Shown: positions 17,465 through 25,378, numbered from the stretch's first letter. The stretch is 64,000 nt of DNA from Faeciplasma sp964650705 (GCA_964650705.1 CAZYUJ010000004.1:1-64000), one strand, 5' to 3'. Numbers and translations: made by a program. The notes: generated by a model not told the origin, from the letters alone.

Positions 17465-17716
17465 ATGACAGAATTCAGATATGATACTCAGCTTTTGATC
17501 GAAGGACATGATCTTGACGAAGACGAGATCTTTGATTATTTCACCGATAATTTCGAAGGCGACAGCCTTTTGGCAGTAGGGGATGATACTCTTATCAAGA
17601 TCCACTATCACACCAACGAGCCTTGGAAGGTGCTTGAATATTGCGCGTCATTGGGAGAGATCTTCGATATCGTTGTCGAGGATATGGATCGCCAGTCCCG
17701 CGGACTTAAGGGATAA
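17465..17716 (+). CDS. small standalone protein resembling the C-terminal domain of YloV/FakA-type kinases
   Basis: An 83-residue protein, often labelled 'kinase to dihydroxyacetone kinase' in Clostridia. The pattern YDTQLLIEG, then GDSLLAVGDDTLIKIHYHTN and PWKVLEYCASLGEI, resembles the segment of YloV/FakA fatty-acid-kinase proteins that follows the DhaL domain. No kinase domain is present, so catalysis is unlikely; a partner or regulatory role is inferred. GGAGG lies before the ATG. It is a single gene ending in its own terminator after a short GC-rich element. Confidence 0.6.
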   Translation: MTEFRYDTQLLIEGHDLDEDEIFDYFTDNFEGDSLLAVGDDTLIKIHYHTNEPWKVLEYCASLGEIFDIVVEDMDRQSRGLKG

Positions 17717-17720
17717 CACC

Positions 17721-17755
17721 TGTGTTTCGCCGCGGCTCCGCCGCCCTCACTTACC
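17721..17755. repeat. GC-rich palindromic element E2 (short)
   Basis: CGCCGCGGCTCCGCCGCC lies between the convergent 83-residue gene and the flavoprotein gene. It resembles the opening of E13 (CCGCGGCTCCGCCGCC) and is the shortest member seen. Confidence 0.6.
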
Positions 17756-17761
17756 AAAACG

Positions 17762-17792
17762 AAAAAGGATGCAGATTTTCTGCATCCTTTTT
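17762..17792. terminator. bidirectional terminator
   Basis: AAAAAGGATGCAGA (17762-17775) pairs perfectly with TCTGCATCCTTTTT (17779-17792). It has A and T runs on both sides and serves the convergent genes. Confidence 0.9.
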
Positions 17793-17807
17793 ATATGTAT
17801 CTTGTGT

Positions 17808-19175
17808 TTATTCGCCGACGATGTCCCTTGCAACGTGGACACCGCTTGCTGAGGCGTGTGAAAGCGAGTGTGTAATTCCGCTTCCGTCACCGATTATATA
17901 AAGCCCCTCATATTCCGTCATCAGTCTTTCATTGACCAAAACTTCCATGTTATAGAACTTGACCTCAACGCCATAGAGCATAGTGTCGTCGTTGGCGGTT
18001 CCCGGTGCAACCTTATCAAGAGCATAGATCATCTCAATAATTCCGTCCAAAATTCTCTTGGGCAGGACTAAACTGAGATCGCCGGGAGTTGCATTAAGCG
18101 TAGGCGTGATAAACGAATCGTTCATTCTGTCGGGAGTGGAACGGTGTCCTCTGATCAGATCGCCGAACCTCTGAACGATAACTCCGCCGCCGAGCATATT
18201 GCTGAGTCTTGCGATGCTCTCGCCGTATCCGTTGGAATCCTTGAAAGGCTCTGAGAAGTGCTTTGCAACCAAAAGGGCAAAGTTTGTGTTCTCTGTCTGT
18301 TTTAAAGGATCCTCATAGCTGTGACCGTTAACGGTGATAATGCCGTTGGTGTTTTCGTTAACAACAGCGCCTCTCGGGTTCATGCAGAAGGTTCTTACCA
18401 GATCGCCGTATTTTTCGGTTCGATAAACGATCTTGCTTTCATAAAGCTCATCCGTTAAGTGGGAGAATACTTCGGCGGGAAGCTCGACTCTGACGCCGAT
18501 GTCCACACGGTTGGACTTTGTTTTGATGCCCATATCGCGGCATACCGTCTCCATCCACTTGCTTCCGCTTCGTCCGACTGATATTATACAGTCCTTACAA
18601 GAGTAGACGTTGTCCCCATGCTTGATCTCATATCCGCCGTCGATAGCCTTGACGGAATCAACGGGGGTATCGAAATAGAACTCGACCTTGTCCTTGAGAT
18701 AGTCATAAAGATTTTCTAAAACGACATAGTTGATATCTGTGCCCAAGTGTCTGACCGAAGCATCCAGCAAATGAAGGTTATTCTGAATACAGATCTTCTT
18801 GAACTTTGTTCCGGCAGTTGAGTAAAGCTTTGTGCCTTCACCGCCGTATTTCATGTTGATCTCATCAACATATTTCATAAGCTCAAGAGCCTTGCTCTTT
18901 CCGATGTATTGATATAAAGTTCCGCCGAAATCATTGGTTATGTTATATTTTCCGTCAGAAAAAGCACCTGCGCCGCCGAATCCGCTCATTATAGAGCAGC
19001 TTTTACAGTTGATACAGGATTTGATCTTTTTTCCGTCAATAGGACAGTGCCGCTTGTTCAAGGCGTGTCCTGCCTCAAAAACTGCGACCTTGAGCTCAGG
19101 TTTGAGCTGCATCAGCTCGTATGCCGAGAAAATACCGCCCGGTCCTGCACCGATTATAATAACGTCATAATTCAT
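17808..19175 (-). CDS. NAD(P)/FAD-dependent oxidoreductase with N-terminal cysteine cluster
   Basis: A 455-residue cytoplasmic flavoprotein. GAGPGG at 9-14 within DVIIIGAGPGG is the FAD Rossmann motif, and GLYIIGDGSG near the end is the second FAD contact. Between them lies a cysteine-rich stretch (CPIDGKKIKSC, NCKSC) followed by GFGGAGAFSDGK, as in the 'FAD-dependent dehydrogenase' family of anaerobes. The four to five cysteines suggest an Fe-S cluster or zinc, but this is inferred. The substrate is unknown. It is a single gene; its ATG has no strong ribosome binding site. Confidence 0.75.
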   Translation of the reverse strand: MNYDVIIIGAGPGGIFSAYELMQLKPELKVAVFEAGHALNKRHCPIDGKKIKSCINCKSCSIMSGFGGAGAFSDGKYNITNDFGGTLYQYIGKSKALELMKYVDEINMKYGGEGTKLYSTAGTKFKKICIQNNLHLLDASVRHLGTDINYVVLENLYDYLKDKVEFYFDTPVDSVKAIDGGYEIKHGDNVYSCKDCIISVGRSGSKWMETVCRDMGIKTKSNRVDIGVRVELPAEVFSHLTDELYESKIVYRTEKYGDLVRTFCMNPRGAVVNENTNGIITVNGHSYEDPLKQTENTNFALLVAKHFSEPFKDSNGYGESIARLSNMLGGGVIVQRFGDLIRGHRSTPDRMNDSFITPTLNATPGDLSLVLPKRILDGIIEMIYALDKVAPGTANDDTMLYGVEVKFYNMEVLVNERLMTEYEGLYIIGDGSGITHSLSHASASGVHVARDIVGE

Positions 19176-19255
19176 AGTTTATTCACCGCCGAAATTATAT
19201 AGAGATCTTTTGCTGAAATTCATTATATCATAGATGTTCAAATTTTGCAATATAA

Positions 19256-19322
19256 GCGGATACCGCTTCGCGGCTTATCTTACGCGCGGCACTCGCTTCG
19301 CTCCGCTCAGCCACGCCGCGCT
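19256..19322. repeat. GC-rich palindromic element E3
   Basis: A GC-rich block containing GCACTCGCTTCGCTCCGCTC between the flavoprotein start and the 111-bp tandem repeat. It stands out against AT-rich flanks. Confidence 0.6.
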
Positions 19323-19346
19323 TTTCTCAGTACTGCGTAGATGAAT

Positions 19347-19780
19347 GGCACCGCTGACCGGACGGTTAAACAATTTTGCGCCGAAGTTTTGCTCGAAATC
19401 AAGGANNNNNNNNNNNNNNNNNNNNNNNNNNNNNNNNNNNNNNNNNNNNNNNNNNNNNNNNNNNNNNNNNNNNNNNNNNNNNNNNNNNNNNNNNNNNNNN
19501 NNNNNATTGATAAGCGCAAAATGAGAGAATCCTTGCGGATTCTCGGTTCTGCGTCGAAGGTGCCGCTGACCGTACGGTTAAACAATTTTGCGCCGAAGTT
19601 TTGCTCGAAATCAAAGATCGATAAGCGCAAAATGAGAGAATCCTTGCGGATTCTCGGTTCTGCGTCGAAGGCGCCGCTGACCGGACGGTTAAACAATTTT
19701 GCGCCGAAGTTTTGCTCGAAATCAAGGATTGATAAGCGCAAAATGAGAGAATCCTTACGGATTCTCGGTTCTGTGTCGAT
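19347..19780. repeat. 111-bp tandem repeat with embedded tRNA-Leu 3'-end copy
   Basis: Units begin at about 19347 (cut by the gap), 19560 and 19671; the visible part before 19560 is the end of another unit. The period of 111 bp is exact at several landmarks (GATAAGCGC at 19509, 19620, 19731). Each unit carries GCCGCTGACCG(G/T)AC, matching the 3' end of the neighbouring tRNA-Leu, and a hairpin GAGAATCC-TTGC-GGATTCTC whose arms are constant while one loop base varies. Reading frames stay open across it only because 111 is a multiple of three; no start signal or protein family was seen. Together with E3 and the gap it fills the long gene-free stretch 19176-19829. Confidence 0.9.
19406..19505. 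other. assembly gap of exactly 100 N
   Basis: The run of N has the conventional placeholder length and lies inside the tandem repeat, and the repeat phase across it does not fit whole units. The true number of units is therefore unknown and probably larger. Confidence 0.97.
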
Positions 19781-19793
19781 AAAGCAGTATAAA

Positions 19794-19828
19794 CAAAATA
19801 AAAGGGGCATAAAGCCCCTTTTATTTTG
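19794..19828 (-). terminator. terminator of tRNA-Leu
   Basis: CAAAATAAAAGGGGC (19794-19808) pairs perfectly with GCCCCTTTTATTTTG (19814-19828). It lies directly downstream of tRNA-Leu on the minus strand and separates the tRNA from the tandem repeat. Confidence 0.9.
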
Positions 19829-19829
19829 T

Positions 19830-19916
19830 TGGTGCCGCTGACCGGACTTGAACCGGTACGGAGATTAATCCGAGGGATTTTAAGTCCCTTGTGTCTGCCT
19901 ATTCCACCACAGCGGC
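19830..19916 (-). tRNA. tRNA-Leu (UAA), CCA encoded
   Basis: Minus strand. The acceptor stem is GCCGCTG with CAGCGGC, the anticodon loop CTTAAAA gives anticodon UAA, and there is a long variable arm typical of leucine tRNAs. The T loop is GGTTCAAGTCC, with discriminator A and encoded CCA (19830-19832). Its last 15 or so bases are those copied into each unit of the adjacent tandem repeat. Confidence 0.95.
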
Positions 19917-20026
19917 AAATTCCACTTGCATATCATATCACGATAAAGTGTAAATGTCAACTGCCTTAAAACATTTTTTCTCCTTTATGACCAAATCTGC
20001 GGTGTCGAATTTGGATATATATTGTC

Positions 20027-20055
20027 TTGACTTTAACGCCCTTAACTGATATAAT
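20027..20055 (+). promoter_or_regulatory. promoter of pyrR-uraA
   Basis: TTGACT (20027-20032) and TATAAT (20050-20055) with a 17-bp spacer, about 130 bp before pyrR. This leaves a leader of roughly 120 nucleotides. Confidence 0.8.
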
Positions 20056-20120
20056 CCATACTTAGTAAGGTCTTTAATAGCGGTACTGTGATGCCGAAAA
20101 GATGCGATAATAGTTTTTCC

Positions 20121-20164
20121 ATGCCCTTCGTGCCTTTTTGGTTTCATAATGGGCATTTTTTATT
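20121..20164 (+). promoter_or_regulatory. putative transcription attenuator in the pyrR leader
   Basis: ATGCCC near 20121 can pair with GGGCAT near 20152, followed directly by a run of six T, giving an intrinsic-terminator shape in the leader just before the pyrR ribosome binding site. Known pyr operons are attenuated by PyrR bound to UMP on the nascent leader. The PyrR-binding loop itself was not identified with confidence. Confidence 0.45.
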
Positions 20165-20184
20165 GATTTATCGGAGGTGCGTCA

Positions 20185-20721
20185 ATGCAGGTCAAGGCAA
20201 CACTCATGGAAGAAATGGCTGTAAAACGTGCCTTAATGCGCATTTCTCACGAGATCGTCGAAAAGAATAAGGGCGTTGACGATATCTGTATCGTCGGCAT
20301 CTTGCGCCGAGGTGCCGCACTTGCTCAAATGATAGCCTCTAACATTAAACTTATTGAGAATAAAGAGGTCATCTGCGGTGAGATCGACATAAGTCACTAT
20401 CGTGACGACGTTTCCTCGCCTGACGGAAGTCCGGTTTTGAACAAGATCTCTTTGCCCTTCTCGGTTCAGGGGAAAAAGATTATCCTCGTTGACGATGTTT
20501 TGTATACAGGAAGAACCGCCCGTGCCGCAATTGAAGCTATCTTCGCACTCGGAAGACCCAACTCGATACAGTTGGCGATCCTGGTCGACAGGGGACACAG
20601 GGAGCTCCCCATCAGAGCCGATTATGTCGGCAAAAGCATTCCGACTTCTCACAGCGAGCTGATAGAAGTTTTGCTCCCGCCTTATGATGAAGAGACAGCT
20701 GTAAAGCTTCTCGATAAATAG
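20185..20721 (+). CDS. pyrR: bifunctional pyr operon regulator / uracil phosphoribosyltransferase PyrR
   Basis: A 178-residue PyrR. The PRPP-binding loop ILVDDVLYTGRTARAA lies near residues 99-114. The family start (RALMRISHEIVEKN) and GILRRGAALA, DISHYRDD and LVDRGHRELPIRADYVGK are all present. The protein senses UMP/UTP by binding pyr mRNA leaders and has weak uracil phosphoribosyltransferase activity. GGAGGTG precedes the ATG. It is co-transcribed with the uracil permease 39 bp downstream; the biosynthetic pyr genes are not in the window. Confidence 0.95.
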   Translation: MQVKATLMEEMAVKRALMRISHEIVEKNKGVDDICIVGILRRGAALAQMIASNIKLIENKEVICGEIDISHYRDDVSSPDGSPVLNKISLPFSVQGKKIILVDDVLYTGRTARAAIEAIFALGRPNSIQLAILVDRGHRELPIRADYVGKSIPTSHSELIEVLLPPYDEETAVKLLDK

Positions 20722-20760
20722 TATCCTTTGGCAAAATAAAATATATCGGAGGAAAAAATC

Positions 20761-22134
20761 ATGAAACTAACATTCGGAATTCACGACAAGCCTAAGTTCC
20801 CGCAGCTGATCGTATTTGCGATCCAGCAGCTCTTGGCTATCATGGCTGCAACCTTGGTTGTTCCCATTATCGTCGGCACTGCTGACGTTCCCCTAAGCCC
20901 TGCTGCAGCTCTCTTCGGCGCAGGCGCAGGAACCTTGGTATACATCTTCTTCACCAAGGGAAAGAGCCCCGTATTCTTGGGTTCATCTTTTGCATTCATC
21001 GGTTCGATGTGCGCCGCAGTAGCAGGTGCAACGACCGCCGCACTCGGCTATTTGGGACTCGTTTTGGGCGCTATCATGGCAGGTCTTGTATACGTTGTTA
21101 TCGCTGCTATCGTCAAGGTCGCAGGCGTTAACTGGCTCAACAAGCTCATGCCCACAGTTGTAATCGGCCCTACCGTTGCAATCATCGGTCTTTCGCTCGC
21201 ATCAACCGCTATCGGCGACACACAGCTCGGCGAAGTAGTAAACGCTGAAGGTGTAGCAGTTGCAAGCCCTCTCATTTGCGTTCTCATCGCTGTTATCACT
21301 TTGATCGCAACGACCGTTGCTTCCACCTTCGGCAAGAAGATGGCAAAGCTCATCCCCTTTATCATCGGTATCGGCTGCGGATACGGAGTTGCTGCGATCT
21401 TCACTGTTATCGGCAACGTTGCAGGAATCGATGCTCTCAAGGTCATTGATTTCAGCTACTTCTCTGCACTTCTTACCGACGGCAAGGTAACCCTTTCTAC
21501 ATTCTTCACTATTCCCAATTTCGTCGGCTTCTCCGCTTTGGGTGCTTTCGGTGAGCTCAACGGCGCTTATATCGGCACACTTGCTGCTGCTTACATCCCC
21601 GTTGCTTTCGTAGTATTCGCAGAACATATTGCTGACCACAAGAACATCTCTTCCATCATCGAGAAGGATCTTCTTGAGGATCCCGGACTTTCCCGCACCC
21701 TCTTGGGTGACGGCGTTGGCTCCATGGTCGGCGCATTCTTCGGCGCTTGCCCCAACACCACCTACGGCGAATCCGTTGCTTGTGTTGCTATCACAGGTAA
21801 TGCTTCTGTTGCAACCATCTTCGCAACTGCTGTCGGCGCAATGCTCATCAGCTTCCTTTCTCCCTTCGTTGCAATCGTTAACTCCATTCCTCCGTGCGTA
21901 ATGGGCGGCGTTTGCATCGCTCTCTATGGCTTCATCGCTGTATCCGGTCTCAAGATGATCCAAAAGGTTGACCTCGAAGAAAACCGCAACCTCTTCGTTG
22001 TTTCCACCATTCTTATTTGCGGTATCGGCGGCCTCACCCTTAACTTCGGTCAGGTTACCATCACTTCCATCGCAACCGCTCTCATTCTCGGCATCATCGT
22101 TAACACCGTCCTTTCCGGAAAGAAAGCGAAGTAA
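20761..22134 (+). CDS. uraA: uracil permease (NCS2 family)
   Basis: A 457-residue nucleobase:cation symporter with about 14 hydrophobic segments. UraA features include the N-terminal FAIQQLLAIMAATLVVPII, GSSFAFIG, a conserved AEHIADHKN and the NCS2 signature region GDGVGSMVGAFFGACPNTTYGE. It imports uracil, consistent with its operon partner pyrR. CGGAGGAAAAAATC precedes the ATG. Confidence 0.93.
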   Translation: MKLTFGIHDKPKFPQLIVFAIQQLLAIMAATLVVPIIVGTADVPLSPAAALFGAGAGTLVYIFFTKGKSPVFLGSSFAFIGSMCAAVAGATTAALGYLGLVLGAIMAGLVYVVIAAIVKVAGVNWLNKLMPTVVIGPTVAIIGLSLASTAIGDTQLGEVVNAEGVAVASPLICVLIAVITLIATTVASTFGKKMAKLIPFIIGIGCGYGVAAIFTVIGNVAGIDALKVIDFSYFSALLTDGKVTLSTFFTIPNFVGFSALGAFGELNGAYIGTLAAAYIPVAFVVFAEHIADHKNISSIIEKDLLEDPGLSRTLLGDGVGSMVGAFFGACPNTTYGESVACVAITGNASVATIFATAVGAMLISFLSPFVAIVNSIPPCVMGGVCIALYGFIAVSGLKMIQKVDLEENRNLFVVSTILICGIGGLTLNFGQVTITSIATALILGIIVNTVLSGKKAK

Positions 22135-22147
22135 TATCTTCAAAATC

Positions 22148-22179
22148 AAGCCCGTCTCACAATGAGGCGGGCTTTTTTT
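22148..22179 (+). terminator. terminator of pyrR-uraA
   Basis: AAGCCCGTCTC pairs with GAGGCGGGCTT (one mismatch) around ACAAT, followed by a T run. Confidence 0.88.
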
Positions 22180-22190
22180 ATCCGTAAATG

Positions 22191-22219
22191 TTGCTAAACA
22201 TTCGCTTTTGTGTTACAAT
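22191..22219 (+). promoter_or_regulatory. promoter of the hydrolase/acyltransferase operon
   Basis: TTGCTA (22191-22196) and TACAAT (22214-22219) with 17-bp spacing, ending 32 bp before the start codon. Confidence 0.55.
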
Positions 22220-22251
22220 ATATCATCATATCAGAAAAAGGAGGCGGGCAA

Positions 22252-24426
22252 ATGTCACATATGTCCGAAAAATTCGTTCGCTCACAGCTTTTGCTCGCGC
22301 GTCCCATTATCGAGGGAAGATCGTTGGAGACCATCCGCAAAGGACAAAACGCTATCGGAAATCTGATGCGTTTTTCTCATAAATCAAATCTTCATTATGA
22401 AAAGCGTACCGTCGGCGATTTCGAGTGTGAATGGATCATCCCCGAGGATGACGCCGGCTCGGGCGTTATTTTATATCTCCATGGGGGAGGGTATACCTGC
22501 GGCAGTATCGACTATGCCAAGGGCTTCGGCTCCGTTTTGGCAAGTGAATATAACACCCCTGTTTTTTGCTGTGCCTATCGCTTAGCACCTGAAAATAAAT
22601 TCCCTTGCGCTGTTGACGATGCGCTTTCAGCATATAATTTTCTCATAGAAAACGGCTACACTCCCGAAAATATCATGCTTTGCGGTGAGAGTGCGGGCGG
22701 CGGCTTGTGCTACAGCCTTTGTATCAAGCTTCACGAGCTTGATGAGAAGATGCCTGCCGGCATAGTTGCTATTTCTCCGTGGACAGACCTGACTCTGTCG
22801 GGCGAATCTATTGAAAATAACCGCAACGATGACCCGTCATTAACACCTGAGCTGTTAAAATATTTTGCCGATTGCTACACCGACCGAAAACGCGATCCTA
22901 TGGCTTCTCCGCTGTTCTGTAATAGCGATGTGCCTTTCCCGCCGTCTGTCATCTTTGTGGGCGATAACGAGATCCTTTTGGATGACGCCTGCAAAATGCA
23001 TGAGAAGCTTGTCGCAATGGGCAGAAAGAGCGAGCTTATAATCGAGCCCGATATGTGGCACGCCTTCTTGCTCTATGGCTTCAAGGCGCACAAAAAGCAT
23101 CTTGCCCGTATCGGAGCTTTCATCTCGCGGCATATGCCCGATAACAAGCGTCGTTGGCTCAGACTTGATAACGCCGCAAAGATATTCCCGGCATCAAAGC
23201 GCAAAGGCTGGTATAATATGTTCCGCCTCTCGGCAGAGCTTAATGAAAATGTCGATCCCGTCGTTTTGCAATCAGCGCTTGATATCACCTTGAGGCGTTT
23301 TCCGTCAGTCGCTACAAGACTCCGCCGAGGAGTTTTTTGGTACTACTTAGAAATAATCGACACACCGCCCAAAGTTATTCAGGACGGCCATCAGCCGCTG
23401 ATGCGCCGCCCGTTCGATGACATCAGAAAATGTGCGATTCGAGTGCTGTATTATAAGAATCGAATCGCAGTAGAGTTCTTCCATGCCGTAACCGACGGCA
23501 CCGGCGGAATGATCTTCCTTAAAAGTCTTCTCGCTGAATATATAACTCAAAAGCACAGGATATCTGTTTCTAACACCTGCGGTGTGCTCGACAGATACAC
23601 TCTTCCGTCCGAAGATGAGCTCGAGGATAGCTTCTTGAAGAACACCGGTAACGTCGCTTTGGATAGAAAAGAGGGCAAGGCATTTCGCATTTTGGGAACT
23701 CCCGAAAGTGACGGATTCCTGAATCTGACCTGCGGTATTCTGAACTCTGATGACGTATTATCTCTTGCACATAAATACGGCGTAACGGTAACGGCGCTTT
23801 TGACCGCTATAATGATCGACTCGATCATCAGCATCCAAAACAAGCGAGTATCAAACAAAAAGAAGCACAAGCCTGTCAAGGTTCAGGTTCCTGTGAACCT
23901 TCGAAAGCTTTACGGAAGCAAGACTATGCGCAATTTCGTGATGACCGTCAACATCGGTGTTGATCCCAAAATGGGTGAGTATTCGTTTGATGAGCTTGTG
24001 AAGATCGTTCATCACCAGATGGCGCTTTTTATAACACCGAAGAATATGCAGGCGATCTTTACAACAAACGTAAACAGCGAAAAAGTCTTGGCGATAAAGG
24101 TCGTTCCGTTATTTTTGAAGAACATCATAATGAAAGCGATCTTCGATTCGATCGGAGAGTCACAGGCTTGCCTGTCGCTTTCCAATCTCTCAAATATAGA
24201 GATTCCCGAGGAAATGAAGCCTTATGTCGAAAGATTTGACTTCATAATCGGTCCTCAGTCAAAGGCCCCCTATAACTGCGGTGTTTGCTCATTCAACGGC
24301 AAGATGTATATCAATTTCATTCGCAATTCAATTGAACCTGAGCTTGAAGGTGAGTTCTTCAGAAGGCTTGTGAAAATGGGGCTTCACGTTAAACTTGAAA
24401 GTAATCAGAAAAGAGGTGAGCGTTAA
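22252..24426 (+). CDS. fusion of HSL-type alpha/beta hydrolase and alcohol-acetyltransferase-like domain
   Basis: A 724-residue two-domain protein. The start at 22252 has AAAGGAGG at good spacing. Residues 1-300 form an esterase of the hormone-sensitive-lipase type: HGGGYTCGS near 77-85 (oxyanion hole), the nucleophile elbow GESAGGG near 145, and a candidate His in DMWHAFL. Residues 310-724 resemble the condensation/alcohol acetyltransferase superfamily, with the active-site pattern HAVTDG near 411-416 (HxxxDG) and a PVNLRKLYGS segment. No transmembrane segment is seen. The two halves suggest coupled ester cleavage and acyl transfer, perhaps on a cell-envelope lipid; this is inference. Its stop overlaps the start of the zinc-ribbon gene (TAATG). 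Confidence 0.78.
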   Translation: MSHMSEKFVRSQLLLARPIIEGRSLETIRKGQNAIGNLMRFSHKSNLHYEKRTVGDFECEWIIPEDDAGSGVILYLHGGGYTCGSIDYAKGFGSVLASEYNTPVFCCAYRLAPENKFPCAVDDALSAYNFLIENGYTPENIMLCGESAGGGLCYSLCIKLHELDEKMPAGIVAISPWTDLTLSGESIENNRNDDPSLTPELLKYFADCYTDRKRDPMASPLFCNSDVPFPPSVIFVGDNEILLDDACKMHEKLVAMGRKSELIIEPDMWHAFLLYGFKAHKKHLARIGAFISRHMPDNKRRWLRLDNAAKIFPASKRKGWYNMFRLSAELNENVDPVVLQSALDITLRRFPSVATRLRRGVFWYYLEIIDTPPKVIQDGHQPLMRRPFDDIRKCAIRVLYYKNRIAVEFFHAVTDGTGGMIFLKSLLAEYITQKHRISVSNTCGVLDRYTLPSEDELEDSFLKNTGNVALDRKEGKAFRILGTPESDGFLNLTCGILNSDDVLSLAHKYGVTVTALLTAIMIDSIISIQNKRVSNKKKHKPVKVQVPVNLRKLYGSKTMRNFVMTVNIGVDPKMGEYSFDELVKIVHHQMALFITPKNMQAIFTTNVNSEKVLAIKVVPLFLKNIIMKAIFDSIGESQACLSLSNLSNIEIPEEMKPYVERFDFIIGPQSKAPYNCGVCSFNGKMYINFIRNSIEPELEGEFFRRLVKMGLHVKLESNQKRGER

Positions 24427-25121
24427 TGTATTGTGTGAAATGCGGTGTTGAACTGTCAGAGAGCGAGGTTTGCTGTCCTCTTTGCAAAACAGTAGCATAT
24501 CACCCTGAGATCGAAAGAGAGATTCAGGAGCCAAAATATCCCGAATTCAAAAGTATAGACAAGCAATATAACCGAAGACTTGTGATGCTCGTTGTGACAG
24601 TCGTTTTCTTCCTTCCCGCAATAATAACCCTGCTCATCGACCTTCGTGCAAACGGACAGATGAGCTGGTCGGGATATGTTATCGGAGGAATCGTGGTTGC
24701 ATATATGTCACTGCTGCTGCCGCTTTGGTTCCAACGCCCGAACCCCGTTGTGTTCGTACCGTGCTCGTTTGCGATGGTGATATTGCTCCTTGGCTATATA
24801 AACTTTGAGACGGGCGGAAGCTGGTTTATAAGCTTCGCTTTCCCTGTGGCAGGCGTTTTTGCGCTGATCGTAACTACTCTCGTAACGCTTTTGAAATATG
24901 TACGAAAAGGATATTTATATATTTGGGGAGGAACAATGATAGGAACGGGCATCTATTGCTGGCTCGCTGAGATTTTTTCATATATCACCTTTGACAGCGA
25001 AAGGTTTGTGTTCTGGTCGATCTACCCGATGATAGTTTTCGTAACGCTCGGACTTCTGCTGATCGTCATCGCCATCTGCAAGCCGCTCCGCCAATCCTTA
25101 CAAAAAAGATTCTTCATCTAA
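24426..25121 (+). CDS. zinc-ribbon membrane protein (DUF6320-like)
   Basis: A 231-residue protein. Residues 1-22 form a zinc ribbon (CVKCG, CCPLCK), followed by a short linker and six or so hydrophobic helices from about residue 50. It resembles the DUF6320 proteins that accompany alcohol-acetyltransferase-like genes in Clostridia. It is translationally coupled to the fusion gene through TAATG, so the two probably act together at the membrane. No catalytic motif was seen. Confidence 0.7.
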   Translation: MYCVKCGVELSESEVCCPLCKTVAYHPEIEREIQEPKYPEFKSIDKQYNRRLVMLVVTVVFFLPAIITLLIDLRANGQMSWSGYVIGGIVVAYMSLLLPLWFQRPNPVVFVPCSFAMVILLLGYINFETGGSWFISFAFPVAGVFALIVTTLVTLLKYVRKGYLYIWGGTMIGTGIYCWLAEIFSYITFDSERFVFWSIYPMIVFVTLGLLLIVIAICKPLRQSLQKRFFI

Positions 25122-25124
25122 ACA

Positions 25125-25158
25125 AAGCTCTTCTGCCGACCGTGGCAGGGGAGCTTTT
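25125..25158 (+). terminator. terminator after the zinc-ribbon gene
   Basis: AAAGCTC with CTGCC pairs with GGCAG and GAGCTTT (bulged), followed by a T tract. Confidence 0.7.
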
Positions 25159-25166
25159 TCCTGTAC

Positions 25167-25292
25167 GATCCGCCGCTCCCGACAGCTCCGCCGTCGGGAG
25201 CACCGCCTCGCACAGCTCCCACCCTCCCGCCTCCGCTCGCCACGCCTCCGGCACAGCGCCTTTCGGCGCGCGCCTTCGCCACGGCTCGCTTT
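25167..25292. repeat. GC-rich palindromic element E4
   Basis: A long GC-rich block with CTCCCGAC...GTCGGGAG and GCGCC-TTTC-GGCGC hairpins, plus CGCCTCCGCTCGCCACGCC, just after the terminator and before the pckG promoter. It accounts for most of the 356-bp gene-free stretch 25122-25477. Confidence 0.75.
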
Positions 25293-25378
25293 TGCCTGCC
25301 CATTTCAAACATATATGCAAACCTTTTGATAATTTCTTAACGAATTCTGAAATCTTTGTGAAAACACGCTGTTTTCGC

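Noticed and set aside
19347..19780. CRISPR array
   Set aside because: Units are contiguous 111-bp tandem copies with no unique spacers, and no cas gene is in the window.
19307..19841. 37-residue-repeat proteins in several frames of the tandem repeat
   Set aside because: Frames stay open on both strands only because the period is 111 bases. There is no ribosome binding site, the array contains hairpins and tRNA-like pieces, and the N run makes the frames meaningless.
19176..19916. Integrated prophage or genomic island at tRNA-Leu
   Set aside because: tRNA-3'-end copies suggest att-like sites, but no integrase, excisionase or phage gene is visible. Content hidden in the gap cannot be judged.
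21202..22149. 315-codon antisense frame over uraA
   Set aside because: Shadow of uraA codon usage. It is acidic and cysteine-rich without any motif, and it runs through the terminator.
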